From JACJYE01 sp964432875 (GTDB lineage: Bacteria; Bacteroidota; Bacteroidia; Chitinophagales; Saprospiraceae): a stretch of DNA of 31,959 nucleotides. A program made the position numbers and the translations under genes. The notes beneath the pieces were generated by a model. The model saw only the letters and a list, made by a program, of their open reading frames with translations. It made no database searches and was not told where the DNA came from. Positions 7,609-15,261 of this stretch are shown here, one piece after another (the stretch's first letter is position 1; each line of letters begins with the position of its first letter). The stretch spans positions 1-31,959 of the forward strand of contig CAYSPJ010000055.1 of assembly GCA_964432875.1 (NCBI GenBank), in the 5' to 3' direction.

Positions 7609-7887
7609 TCAAGGTCGTACGTGAAATCCTTGGCTCCCCGCTTGCACCGGTTGTTCTTCTATCTCTACCTGCTTTACTTCTGCGTGTTGCGGCCCGCGCC
7701 AGCACCACTCGATGAAGGCCTCTAAACTGCCCTCTGCCCCCTGCGCCTCCGCTCCGACGCTGCCGTCATCTTCATTGCGCACCCACCCGCTCAGGCCCAG
7801 TTTCGAAGCCTGCTGTTGAGCAGAGGCGCGGTACCACACGCCTTGCACCCGGCCGTAAATCCGTATCTTGAAACGTTTTTCACTCAT
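7609..7887 (-). CDS. acyP: Acylphosphatase
   Basis: A 92-residue protein, the standard length for the family. The active-site signature GRVQGVWYR (12-20) supplies the catalytic Arg (R20). GWVRNEDDGSV (34-44) supplies the catalytic Asn (N38). The 18-residue Arg-Asn spacing matches known acylphosphatases. The enzyme hydrolyses the carboxyl-phosphate bond of small acyl phosphates in the cytoplasm. The ATG at 7887 is 19 bp downstream (in the reading direction) of a run of nine G and 35 bp from a heptanucleotide array, so its leader may vary in length. It is followed by the GNAT gene at 16 bp. Confidence 0.93.
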   Translation of the reverse strand: MSEKRFKIRIYGRVQGVWYRASAQQQASKLGLSGWVRNEDDGSVGAEAQGAEGSLEAFIEWCWRGPQHAEVKQVEIEEQPVQAGSQGFHVRP

Positions 7888-7905
7888 TTTGTCCTATCCA
7901 TTTTA

Positions 7906-7914
7906 CCCCCCCCC
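7906..7914. repeat. Homopolymer run of nine C (G on the minus strand)
   Basis: Nine consecutive C between the acylphosphatase start (7887) and the heptanucleotide array (7922). Runs of this length are prone to slippage. The run lies in the leader of the acylphosphatase gene. Confidence 0.85.
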
Positions 7915-7921
7915 ACTTTAA

Positions 7922-7977
7922 CCTTTACCCTTTACCCTTTACCCTTTACCCTTTACCCTTTACCCTTTACCCTTTAC
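7922..7977. repeat. Heptanucleotide tandem repeat, eight perfect copies of CCTTTAC
   Basis: Exactly 56 bases made of eight identical 7-bp units CCTTTAC (GTAAAGG on the minus strand). The array begins within the stop codon region of the large T9SS protein (its TAA is at 7976-7974) and ends 34 bp before the acylphosphatase ATG. Because the stop lies in the first unit on the minus strand, copy-number change would alter only the spacer. A second 7-bp array of related sequence occurs at 28197-28245. Confidence 0.95.
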
Positions 7978-10772
7978 TTCACCCCTCCCCTCAACAACAT
8001 AATATACCCACTAAGCACATCCGGGGCAGGCGTGATGCCGCTGACGCGGCGCTCGTAGTAACGGCAAGTATAGTAATAAGTGCCTTCTTCCAGCGCTCGC
8101 CCCTGCAGGTTGTTGCCATCCCAATTGATATCAGGGTCGGTAGTGGTAAAGACCAGTTGCCCCCAGCGGTTGAAGACATTGAACTCCACCCGGTCGATGA
8201 AGCAGTAGGGATAGGGCCGGAACAAGTCGTTCTGCCCGTCGCCGTTGGGCGTGAAGGTGTTCGGCAAACTATAGTTTGGGCAGTTGTCCACGCACACGAT
8301 ATTGCTGAACAGGCTCTCGTTGAGCACGGTGTCGACGGCAGTGACGGCGTAGCAGCCCGCAATGCCGATATCTGGTTTGTGGACAAAGTCGGTGATACGG
8401 GAGTCGTCAATGGTAGCGACCAGGGTAAAATCGCTGCCTTCAAAAGGCGCGTAGTAAATCCGGTAGCCCACCACATCATCAGTCTCCTCACATAAATCCA
8501 TGGGGTTGTCCCAACTCAACGTATTGCTCAACAGCTCTTCATCCGTGCAGTTGATCATCTGGTCGCAGGCGTTGGAGACGCGCAGGACGGTAGGGCAGGG
8601 GGGGATGTTGTCTACTGGTACGGCACAGGCTTGCTGGGAGTTGTTGAGGAGCGGAGATTTCACTCCGCTGATGCCATAAGATCCGCTGCTGCGCACCAGG
8701 TAACAATACTCCTTCCCATTGAGCAGTCCCTGATCGCGGAAAGGCGGTTCTATCACCGTAGCGATAGAGTCGAATAAGCCCTGGTCATTTTGACGGAAAA
8801 GGATGTAGCGACTATTCTCCCAAGGCACATCTTCCTGCCAGGAGAGGATGTTCGCTTTATCAGTTGGCTCAATCGACAGGAATACAGAGGAAGCGGGATT
8901 GGTTGCGCCCATCAGGTCGTTGCCTCTGACAAAAAAGTTGATTTTGTAGCTATACTGCACCTCGCGCGTATTCAGCCCGGTATCCACGAAACAAGTATCG
9001 TTGGCGTTGGCGAAGTCTAGGCTGCTGAAGGTGATGCCGATCGGCTGGAATTCGCTGTCGGCCGGCTTTAGCCCGATGGCACGGAGCACCTCATAACGAT
9101 AGGGGCCAGGGTTCTGGAGGGTATCCAGATCATCGGCGATGGGCTTAGACCAGCAAATTTCGATTTGGCCATCGTTGGTGCCTGTACTGCGCACATCCAC
9201 GTTGGTGAGCAGTGGGATATCGCGATTGAGTTGGACACAGGCCTCCTGTGAAGGCAGGCTTTCCACCACATTATAAGTATAAGCGCCGCCGGGAGTGGTT
9301 TTAGCAAACTGGCCCAGGATGCGGTAACAATAGGTACGCCCCCTTTCTACATCGCTATCGAAAAAGACGTAGCGGCCATCTTCTTCCTGTCTTATGGGCA
9401 CGTTGGTCAGTTTGGTATAGCCGCGGCCAGCCAGGCCGGGGCGGCACTCATCGGGGGGGAAATCATTGCTGCCTAGCCTTTTCCAGACGGTGAAGCCGCG
9501 GAAGTAGTTGTCGGCCGTATCCTCGCAGGAGTAAGGCTTAGCCCAAGATACCTTCACCTGGCCGGCGCTGGCTTCCGCCCTAACGTCCTCTGGCGGTGGC
9601 CCTACCACTTTGATACGCACTGTTCTCAGGGTAGCCAGGCCGCTGGTATCGCCAAAGAAATTGTCAGTAGCTTTAAAGACCACGGAATAGAACTGCCCGG
9701 AAATATGCTCACAAGCGGTTTCCCAGCGGAAGGTCCGCCGTACCGGTTGATCCAGGAAAATTGGGGAGTTGGGGGTGAACGTGGCGGGTTTGAACGGCAC
9801 CTGGAAAGGCCCGCCCAGGGCGGTGAGGCGCACCTTTTGATTGCTCTCGATGAGGGGGGCAGTGCCAATGACTTCGAACTCCAGGACTTCCCCAGCCACG
9901 ACGCAGATTTCGTTGAAAGGCACGGTGACTTCCGGGGGCAGGTTTTCGCATTCTTTGATGAGGATTTGCATATCGCGCAGGATGGTGTCTATGGCTACAC
10001 CGCCCCGGTAGGAGATGATGTACATCGCCAGATTGTATTCGCCCGCTTTCTGCGGCGCGTCCCAGATGATATCGCCAGTACGCTCGTTAATGGTGAGTTG
10101 GTTGGCCAAAGGGTTGGGCTGGGGGATAAAATTAGGGAAGATGTAGTTGGGCACGGGCGTGCCGACGTCCTGCAAGGGGACGGTGAGCCGATAGGCCAAG
10201 CTATCGTTGTTGGGGTCAAAGGCATTGGGGTTGTGGGTAAAGCGACGTCCCACACAACCGATATCGATGGGAGGTTGCAGGAGCACTGGAGTGTCATTAC
10301 AGCCTTGAAACTGGGGGTTGAGGAAAGTGTACCGCGTTTCCAAATGGAACCTTACCTGGTCAGAACTGGGGTGATTGACGTTTAGGATGCCGCCGTTGCG
10401 GTTGGGGTCAGTGGTGGAGATGACATACGATCCCCGGGCGGGGTAGGTATGCCGCAGGACATAGGTATTGTACTTGGTGTCATTCTCCAGGATGACGCCT
10501 TGCGGCGGGTTGCCCGGCCCATTGGTGCGGCCGATGCGTTCACAGGTGCCATCGCCCCAGCAGATCGTGAGCGTGTCCCGGTCAGCAGGGCGGCTGCTGG
10601 CCTTGGTGTAAGTAGTGATGGTAGCCTCCACCGTCAGGCTCGTCACACAATCGCCAATTTGGCGGACGGTGATTTCGCCGGCGCGGTTGTGGGTTGCCAT
10701 TAAGGGCAGCGTGCCGCCGAATACGAGGATGGCAAGTAGGAAAATGCGTGTATGGAGGTATAACTTGGACAT
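7974..10772 (-). CDS. Large T9SS-exported FN3 protein with gliding-motility-type (CHU_C, type B) C-terminal domain
   Basis: A 932-residue secreted protein with an N-terminal signal peptide (about 1-26; mature part starts near THNRAGEI). Residues about 27-390 form beta-sandwich/PKD-like domains containing several Cys pairs. Then come about four fibronectin type III-like modules (roughly 390-835, with repeated motifs such as VKVSWAKPYSCEDT and IEICWSKPI). The C-terminal domain from about 838 reads PNTFTPNGDGQNDLF ... FNRWGQLVF ... WDGNNLQGRALEEGTYYY, the hallmark of type B T9SS sorting signals (gliding motility-associated CTD). The protein should be exported through the type IX system and held at the cell surface or released; adhesin-like roles are common for such proteins but no ligand can be named. 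It is transcribed away from the class C hydrolase gene. Confidence 0.9.
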   Translation of the reverse strand: MSKLYLHTRIFLLAILVFGGTLPLMATHNRAGEITVRQIGDCVTSLTVEATITTYTKASSRPADRDTLTICWGDGTCERIGRTNGPGNPPQGVILENDTKYNTYVLRHTYPARGSYVISTTDPNRNGGILNVNHPSSDQVRFHLETRYTFLNPQFQGCNDTPVLLQPPIDIGCVGRRFTHNPNAFDPNNDSLAYRLTVPLQDVGTPVPNYIFPNFIPQPNPLANQLTINERTGDIIWDAPQKAGEYNLAMYIISYRGGVAIDTILRDMQILIKECENLPPEVTVPFNEICVVAGEVLEFEVIGTAPLIESNQKVRLTALGGPFQVPFKPATFTPNSPIFLDQPVRRTFRWETACEHISGQFYSVVFKATDNFFGDTSGLATLRTVRIKVVGPPPEDVRAEASAGQVKVSWAKPYSCEDTADNYFRGFTVWKRLGSNDFPPDECRPGLAGRGYTKLTNVPIRQEEDGRYVFFDSDVERGRTYCYRILGQFAKTTPGGAYTYNVVESLPSQEACVQLNRDIPLLTNVDVRSTGTNDGQIEICWSKPIADDLDTLQNPGPYRYEVLRAIGLKPADSEFQPIGITFSSLDFANANDTCFVDTGLNTREVQYSYKINFFVRGNDLMGATNPASSVFLSIEPTDKANILSWQEDVPWENSRYILFRQNDQGLFDSIATVIEPPFRDQGLLNGKEYCYLVRSSGSYGISGVKSPLLNNSQQACAVPVDNIPPCPTVLRVSNACDQMINCTDEELLSNTLSWDNPMDLCEETDDVVGYRIYYAPFEGSDFTLVATIDDSRITDFVHKPDIGIAGCYAVTAVDTVLNESLFSNIVCVDNCPNYSLPNTFTPNGDGQNDLFRPYPYCFIDRVEFNVFNRWGQLVFTTTDPDINWDGNNLQGRALEEGTYYYTCRYYERRVSGITPAPDVLSGYIMLLRGGVK

Positions 10773-10956
10773 GAGCTCAAATTAATTTAATAAAAACATG
10801 GGGCAAATTACAAAAAAACAAAGGCTCCTGGCAATTGGAATGTAGCAAAGCATGACCCTTGGTGCAATATGTTGTAGGGGGGGCAGCTTCATAGAAATAA
10901 TAAACGGTTGCATCATGAAAATAGTTTGTAAATGAATGCAATGAGGAAGCCTTAAT

Positions 10957-10987
10957 TTGGGTTTTTGGGTAAAGCTTGCTATCATTG
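10957..10987 (+). promoter_or_regulatory. Candidate promoter for the class C hydrolase gene
   Basis: TTG (10957-10959), a 20-bp spacer, then TATCATTG (10980-10987), one base off TAnnTTTG. The ATG at 11012 is 24 bp downstream. The 239-bp region between this gene and the divergent T9SS gene shows no convincing protein-coding ORF. Confidence 0.4.
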
Positions 10988-11011
10988 CAGTAGTTTTAGA
11001 AATGAAAGAAC

Positions 11012-12214
11012 ATGAGGAACAAACTGCCCTTCGTTTTATTTGTCTTGCTGCTGACGTCTTTCTTGTTAGTGGAGCACCTGGATCGCCCGGGCTTGAGCGC
11101 AGCTATGCTACAAATAGAAGGGAAAGCAAAGGTTGATCCAGCCTTGCGCGCCTTTGTTGCTGATTACGAAAGCTTCCTGGGCCAGCAACTGGAAGCGGAA
11201 GGAGTGCCTGGGGCGGCCGTAGCCATCATCAAAGACGAGTCGTTGGTACTCCTGCGCGGCTACGGACAGCGCTCTCTGGCAGGGCAAGATTCAGTGGACA
11301 TCCACACGGTTTTCCGCGTCGCCTCGCTTTCCAAGGGGTTCACTGGCGTCTTGGCGGGGATGTTGGTTGAAGAAGGCAAGCTGGCTTGGGATGAACCCGT
11401 GCTGACCCGCCTGCCGGACCTGCAGTTGAGGCCCGAAGCTAATGCCGGGGAGCTAGAGCTCCGCCACCTGTTGAGCCATACCAGCGGCTTGCCGCGCCAT
11501 ACCTATTCCAATTTATTGAACATGGGCATGGCTTTCTCCGCTATCTTGGCACGGCTTCCGCAGGTGAAGCCTACGCACCCGATAGGTACTTACCACAATT
11601 ATCAGAATGTCATCTTCAGCCTGGCGGGCAATATGCTGGAACAAGCCAGCGGACAAGCCTTCCCCGATTTGCTCCAGGGGCACATTTTCAACCCTCTAGG
11701 CATGGGCGATGCCTCCGCTACTTATGATGCGATGCTGGCTACCGAAAATGTAGCGCTGCCACACCAAAGGGGCAAGGATGCCTATCTGCCAGCCCAGGTA
11801 GAGCCTAAATACTACGAGGTCATCCCCGCCGCTGGCGTCAATGCTAGTATCGCCGATATGGCCCAGTGGCTCCATCTGCTGCTGGGCAACCGCCCGGGTA
11901 TCGCCTCGCCAGCGCTACTCGACCGGGTCTTCGAGCCCTTCGTGGAAATCCCGACCAACGACCGCGTGCTGCGCAACTGGCAAAAACTACAGGCCGCTCA
12001 CTACGCCATGGGCTGGCGTATCCTGCAATTGCCGGGCATCCAGCTGGTGCAGCATAGCGGTTTTGTCAATGGCTATCGTTGCGAAATCGCCTTTAGCCGC
12101 GAGGAAAAAATCGGTATCGTCATCCTGGCTAATGCGCCAAGCGCTAGTGTAAGCTATGGCATTCAGGCTTTTTTTGAACAGTATCTAGCCCGGATCAAGC
12201 CGGAGGAAGGGTAA
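11012..12214 (+). CDS. Serine hydrolase of the class C beta-lactamase / penicillin-binding protein family
   Basis: A 400-residue secreted or membrane-anchored hydrolase. The N-terminal hydrophobic stretch (about 5-21) is a signal peptide or anchor without a lipobox Cys. The nucleophile motif S-x-x-K is ASLSKGF (S105, K108). The Tyr motif is Y-Q-N at 197-199 after HPIGTYHN. The third motif is HSGFVNG near residue 348, the H-x-G variant of KTG seen in esterase- and DD-peptidase-like members. HLLSHTSGLP (152-161) is also a family signature. Members include AmpC, DD-peptidases, esterases and D-amino-acid peptidases, so activity cannot be fixed; there is no reason to call it a resistance gene. It is convergent with the DUF2279 gene, 39 bp apart. 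Confidence 0.88.
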   Translation: MRNKLPFVLFVLLLTSFLLVEHLDRPGLSAAMLQIEGKAKVDPALRAFVADYESFLGQQLEAEGVPGAAVAIIKDESLVLLRGYGQRSLAGQDSVDIHTVFRVASLSKGFTGVLAGMLVEEGKLAWDEPVLTRLPDLQLRPEANAGELELRHLLSHTSGLPRHTYSNLLNMGMAFSAILARLPQVKPTHPIGTYHNYQNVIFSLAGNMLEQASGQAFPDLLQGHIFNPLGMGDASATYDAMLATENVALPHQRGKDAYLPAQVEPKYYEVIPAAGVNASIADMAQWLHLLLGNRPGIASPALLDRVFEPFVEIPTNDRVLRNWQKLQAAHYAMGWRILQLPGIQLVQHSGFVNGYRCEIAFSREEKIGIVILANAPSASVSYGIQAFFEQYLARIKPEEG

Positions 12215-12218
12215 TTTG

Positions 12219-12232
12219 GCGGCATTAGCCGC
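12219..12232. terminator. Small hairpin between convergent genes
   Basis: GCGGC-ATTA-GCCGC, a 5-bp perfect stem in the 39-bp gap between the convergent hydrolase and DUF2279 genes. A T/C-rich stretch (GCTTCTTC) follows on the plus strand. It could serve as a weak terminator; there is no true U tract. Confidence 0.3.
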
Positions 12233-12253
12233 GCTTCTTCAGCCCCAGCAATA

Positions 12254-13240
12254 TCACCAAAACAGCGGGTGCATTTTCACCTTGCCGAGGGTATTGATTT
12301 CCAGTGTCGGGGCGGGTATTTTGACCCAGTTCACCAGATTAAAAAAAGTGCGTAGCGCCTTGCTGCGAGTAGGGATGCGGCTCAAGTCGGCATCGAGCGA
12401 AAGGTAGAACTGCCGGTAGCGGGGGAAAAGCTCCGGGCTGAGCACGTAGCGCTCGCCATTGGGGCCGTCCCATTCGTTGCGGAAGCCGCCATAGAGGTTG
12501 CCGGCGCTATAGCCGGCGGCGATGTTGAGCCAGGGGGGGAGCCAAGCTGGTTTGTTGCCGGAGAGGAAAGCATGTGGGTTGACGGAAGCCCAGACGGTGA
12601 GGCTGTTGTAGTCTTTGAGGAACACTTCAGCATAGGTGCTGCCATAGAGATCACTGGCCCGCTGGCTCAGGCTGACCGGCTGCCCTCCGCCCTCAGGGTA
12701 AACCAGGTAGTCGGGATAATTGAAGCCGGGGTTGGAGGCTTTGAGCAAGATGCGCTGCTCCTGCCAGCCCAGCTCCTGCCCGACGAACAGGCCCGTCCCC
12801 AGTACATTGGCCCCCATGTCGTACCAGGAAAAGCCCCATTTGGCCGAGAATCCATCCATCACTTCCACGGTGCTCTGCACCAGGAGGCTTACGCCGGTAG
12901 CGAGCCATAGGCTCTTGCGGCGCTCCAAGCCCGTCCATAAGGCCCCACGGAAGCTGAGCGCCGCTTCGGTATAAGCCGACAGGGTATGGCCCGCTTTGTC
13001 CATGTCGTTCCACTCGCGCCAATCATTGAAGGTATGGAAGCCCGTAAGCTCGTAGCCTTTATACCAAGCGTGGTAAAGGTAAATGGATGCCCCGGTATAG
13101 AGGCCGGCGCCCAGGCCAGCACAAGTCCAGAAACGCACGGGGTCCAGGCTGTCGGCTGGCTCCAGGAACTGCCAGTCCTGGCCGTTGAGGCTGGAAAGTG
13201 GCAAGACAAACAAGCTGCAAAAAAGGATGTATCGGCTCAT
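12254..13240 (-). CDS. DUF2279-like exported protein
   Basis: A 328-residue protein from the chosen ATG at 13240. The longer reading from 13303 adds 21 residues without signal-peptide character, while the 13240 start gives MSRYILFCSLFVLPLSSLNGQ, a clean signal peptide. The mature part has a hydrophobic helix (RFWTCAGLGAGLYTGASIYLYHAWY), then DMDKAGHTLSAYTEAALSF with the DK-x-GH motif seen in DUF2279 proteins of Bacteroidota. Two further semi-hydrophobic helices and a Trp/Tyr/Gly-rich C-terminal part follow. It is probably an inner- or outer-membrane-associated envelope protein of unknown role. The family assignment is from remembered motifs and is moderately sure. It is convergent with the class C hydrolase gene. 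Confidence 0.65.
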   Translation of the reverse strand: MSRYILFCSLFVLPLSSLNGQDWQFLEPADSLDPVRFWTCAGLGAGLYTGASIYLYHAWYKGYELTGFHTFNDWREWNDMDKAGHTLSAYTEAALSFRGALWTGLERRKSLWLATGVSLLVQSTVEVMDGFSAKWGFSWYDMGANVLGTGLFVGQELGWQEQRILLKASNPGFNYPDYLVYPEGGGQPVSLSQRASDLYGSTYAEVFLKDYNSLTVWASVNPHAFLSGNKPAWLPPWLNIAAGYSAGNLYGGFRNEWDGPNGERYVLSPELFPRYRQFYLSLDADLSRIPTRSKALRTFFNLVNWVKIPAPTLEINTLGKVKMHPLFW

Positions 13241-13316
13241 GGTAGTGCAAAGAAAGGCATTTTTAGGCACCTGGGCCTCACCGCGGTAGTTTGATTGTGT
13301 CAATTACTGGCACTTC

Positions 13317-13328
13317 GCCAACTTTGGC
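13317..13328. repeat. Short inverted repeat GCCAA-CT-TTGGC
   Basis: A 5-bp perfect stem with 2-bp centre in the hpf/DUF2279 intergenic region. It is one of three inverted repeats sharing GCCAA/TTGGC-type arms there (the others are at 13364-13395 and 13403-13419). Confidence 0.4.
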
Positions 13329-13363
13329 TACATTGAAAAAGCCCAAAGGGGGTATTAAAAACA

Positions 13364-13395
13364 ACTGTGCCCCGCCAGTTTTGGCGAGGCACAGT
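13364..13395 (-). terminator. Strong hairpin, probable terminator of hpf
   Basis: Left arm ACTGTGCCCCGCCA and right arm TGGCGAGGCACAGT pair over 14 positions with a single mismatch, and the loop is GTTT. On the minus strand the hairpin is followed by TTGTTTTTAATACC, a good U tract. It lies about 95 bp downstream of the hpf stop. Confidence 0.65.
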
Positions 13396-13402
13396 CTTTG
13401 TT

Positions 13403-13419
13403 GGCCAATCGTTTTGGCC
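13403..13419. repeat. Inverted repeat GGCCAA-TCGTT-TTGGCC
   Basis: A perfect 6-bp stem with 5-nt loop between hpf and its likely terminator. It may be part of the hpf mRNA 3' end. Confidence 0.4.
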
Positions 13420-13488
13420 GCCGGGCATCTAAAAAACAATCACGCATTCAGAAGGGAAAATACCCGGCATCAAACTCAAGTGTTGACA

Positions 13489-13782
13489 TCAAAGCTTAGC
13501 TTTGTACTTCATCAGTTGGGTCCTGGCTTTGTCGGCCGCTTCAGCTAAAGCCTCTTCGAAGTTATCGCTACGGTGTTCAGCAAATAACGTTTGCCCCGGT
13601 ACGGCGATGCGCAATTCCACCGTTTGTTCTTCACGGCGGCGGCTGCGCTTTTCTCCGACTTTAAGAAACACTTCTGTTTCGATGATGCGTTCGAAGAAGG
13701 TTGTCAACTTTCCTACTTTTTCGTCAATTAGGCCCTGGAGGCGCTCGTCTAATTGAAAGGGTGCATTAATAAGTACGTTCAT
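13489..13782 (-). CDS. hpf: Ribosome hibernation-promoting factor (HPF/RaiA, short form)
   Basis: A 97-residue protein, matching the short HPF class of one S30AE domain without the dimerising C-terminal extension. It begins MNVLINAPFQLDERLQGLIDEKVGKL, then IETEVFLKVGEKRSRRREEQTVELRIAVPGQTLFAEHRSDNFEEALAEAADK, the usual beta-alpha-beta-beta-beta-alpha order with the basic loop that contacts the 30S decoding site. The family binds ribosomes in stationary phase or stress and blocks mRNA and tRNA sites. It is a single gene: the next gene downstream is about 250 bp away behind a strong hairpin, and upstream lies a 257-bp intergenic region. No clear promoter was recognised on the minus strand. Confidence 0.93.
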   Translation of the reverse strand: MNVLINAPFQLDERLQGLIDEKVGKLTTFFERIIETEVFLKVGEKRSRRREEQTVELRIAVPGQTLFAEHRSDNFEEALAEAADKARTQLMKYKAKL

Positions 13783-13914
13783 ACTCGATATGTTTTTTTA
13801 GCTTGGTCAGTTCATGTTGCCTTCCTTTTCAGCCTCTCTTCATGCCCCTAAGTTATAGGCAGTTTCCCATCTTTGGGGTGATATCTGTCAGCATATAGGT
13901 TGATAAATATCAGC

Positions 13915-13933
13915 CCCCAACGGATCCGTGGGG
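13915..13933. repeat. Palindrome CCCC-A-ACGGATCCGT-GGGG in the hpf/14040 intergenic region
   Basis: A 10-bp perfect palindrome ACGGATCCGT flanked by CCCC and GGGG with one bulged A. It sits between two divergent genes, and a looser inverted repeat TGATAT / ATATCA (13879-13884 / 13907-13912) lies beside it. It could be an operator, but no regulator was matched to it. Confidence 0.35.
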
Positions 13934-13992
13934 TGCTAAACGCGGCCAATACTTGCACCATAGCCCCAAGCCGCGCTGAAACAATAAACCCC

Positions 13993-14024
13993 TTGGGCAT
14001 ATTATTATGTAATGAGTACCTTTG
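13993..14024 (+). promoter_or_regulatory. Promoter for the 14040 operon (TTG-N21-TACCTTTG)
   Basis: TTG at 13993-13995, a 21-bp spacer, then TACCTTTG at 14017-14024, a full Bacteroidota -33/-7 pair. The ATG at 14040 is 15 bp downstream. This also argues against the upstream in-frame TTG (14022) as start, because it overlaps the -7 element. Confidence 0.6.
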
Positions 14025-14039
14025 AGGTTAACTGAAGAT

Positions 14040-15242
14040 ATGAAACGAACGCTTGTACTTATCACGGCATTTTGGGCCAGCCTGGCGCTGGCCGCGCAGC
14101 CGTCCCTGGCCGGCCGTTGGGAAGGCTATATCAATCAGGAGGGCACTGCCGATACTTTTTATTACCAGCTGGAAGTAGCGCAACAGGGCGATTTAATCTC
14201 TGGGCATTCTACTTCGCGCTCCGCTGACGGTAAAACCACGGCTCGTTTTCAGTTTAGCGGCACTTGGGATGGGGTGGAGCTCATTGTGCAGGAAGTGAAG
14301 CAACTGGCGCCCAATACCCCCTGGTGCCTCAAGTACATCCGCTTGCGGTTCCGCCATTCCGCCGGGATGGACTATCTGGAAGGGGAGTGGAAAGCTGATG
14401 GCTGTACGCCGGGGCAGGTGCTGCTGCGCCGGCCAGCTTCTCCCATAGCCACCAAGGGGAGCCCGGCAGCTATCGTCGGCAAATGGGCCGGCACCCTCTC
14501 TCAATCCGATCGCGACTATGGTTTTTATTTCGAAATGAGCCTTAGCCCGGGTGCTGAAGGGCAGTCCTATATCGTGTCAGAAGGCAACGGGGGGAGCGCT
14601 TTTCATCGCTTGCGTTGGGAATATGATGAGCAGGCGGGCCTTTTTTCCTTTCAAGAACAGGAGGTGAGCAGTAAAACCGATGCCCGCTGGCCTTGGTGCA
14701 TCAAGTCTGGCAGCTTAAAGTATCGTCGGGAAGGCAGCCGCCTGGTGCTGGAAGGTAGCTGGAGTGGCTATATCGAAGGCTTCGACATGAAGACCGGTCC
14801 CTGCGCCAGCGGAATAATCTATCTGGAGCGGCCCTTGCCCTCGCCGGCGGCCACTCAGGCCCAAGCTCGCGTGCAGGCGCCTTACGAAGCAGAAACCGGG
14901 CGTAAGATGACGGTGGCCCGCGTGCTGGAAGTGCAAAGCCCCAACATCAAAATCAGAGTATGGGACAATGGGGTGGTGGACGGCGACGTGGCGACCATTT
15001 TCCTTAACGGAGAGCGGATACTCAACCAATATCGCGTGACCAAGCGCCGGATGGGCATCATCGTCACCTTGAAAGAGGATGATAACTTCCTGGTCCTCCA
15101 TGCCGAAGATTTGGGCGACATCCCTCCCAATACTGTAGCCATCGCCATTGACGATGGCGTGAAAGAACAGGTCATCATCCTGAGTTCCAACCTGCAGGAA
15201 AGCGGGGCGATATTGGTGCGTAAATTTCGGCTGGGCAATTAA
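14040..15242 (+). CDS. Secreted protein of unknown function with two duplicated beta domains and a conserved C-terminal module
   Basis: A 400-residue protein with a signal peptide (MKRTLVLITAFWASLALAAQ). It contains two copies of a ~120-residue beta-rich domain, about 25-132 and 147-265. Both open with G-[RK]-W-x-G, both carry PWC[LI]K followed by a downstream Cys (xGC or GPC) and LEG-x-W, and both end in an L-x-RP strand, so a conserved disulfide in each is likely. A linker leads to a third module (about 288-400; VLEVQSPNIKIRVWDNGVVDGD ... IPPNTVAIAIDDG) that resembles a C-terminal beta domain found on many uncharacterised Bacteroidota surface proteins. The next gene, a transmembrane sensor/HTH protein, starts 19 bp later, so the two form an operon and may function together. 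ATG 14040 was chosen for signal peptide and promoter position. Confidence 0.8.
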   Translation: MKRTLVLITAFWASLALAAQPSLAGRWEGYINQEGTADTFYYQLEVAQQGDLISGHSTSRSADGKTTARFQFSGTWDGVELIVQEVKQLAPNTPWCLKYIRLRFRHSAGMDYLEGEWKADGCTPGQVLLRRPASPIATKGSPAAIVGKWAGTLSQSDRDYGFYFEMSLSPGAEGQSYIVSEGNGGSAFHRLRWEYDEQAGLFSFQEQEVSSKTDARWPWCIKSGSLKYRREGSRLVLEGSWSGYIEGFDMKTGPCASGIIYLERPLPSPAATQAQARVQAPYEAETGRKMTVARVLEVQSPNIKIRVWDNGVVDGDVATIFLNGERILNQYRVTKRRMGIIVTLKEDDNFLVLHAEDLGDIPPNTVAIAIDDGVKEQVIILSSNLQESGAILVRKFRLGN

Positions 15243-15261
15243 TAGCAGTTAAACTATATTG

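Noticed and set aside
7922..7977. CRISPR array or telomere-like repeat
   Set aside because: Units are 7 bp with no spacers, so it is not a CRISPR. Resemblance to CCCTAAA-type telomere repeats is superficial in a bacterial chromosome between two intact genes.
9705..10385. 226-codon plus-strand frame
   Set aside because: Antisense shadow of the T9SS FN3 protein, with low-complexity composition and no recognisable domain.
10782..10985. 67-codon minus-strand frame in the divergent intergenic region
   Set aside because: Composition is not protein-like for this genome, it has no domain, and it covers the likely promoter region of the divergent genes.
11012..12214. Antibiotic-resistance beta-lactamase
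   Set aside because: The S-x-x-K, Y-x-N and H-x-G motifs only place it in the broad class C/esterase/DD-peptidase family. Nothing specific to AmpC beta-lactamases or to a resistance context is visible.
13364..13395. tRNA or small structured RNA gene
   Set aside because: Only one long stem with a 4-nt loop is present and no cloverleaf arms; a U tract on the minus strand makes a terminator the simpler reading.
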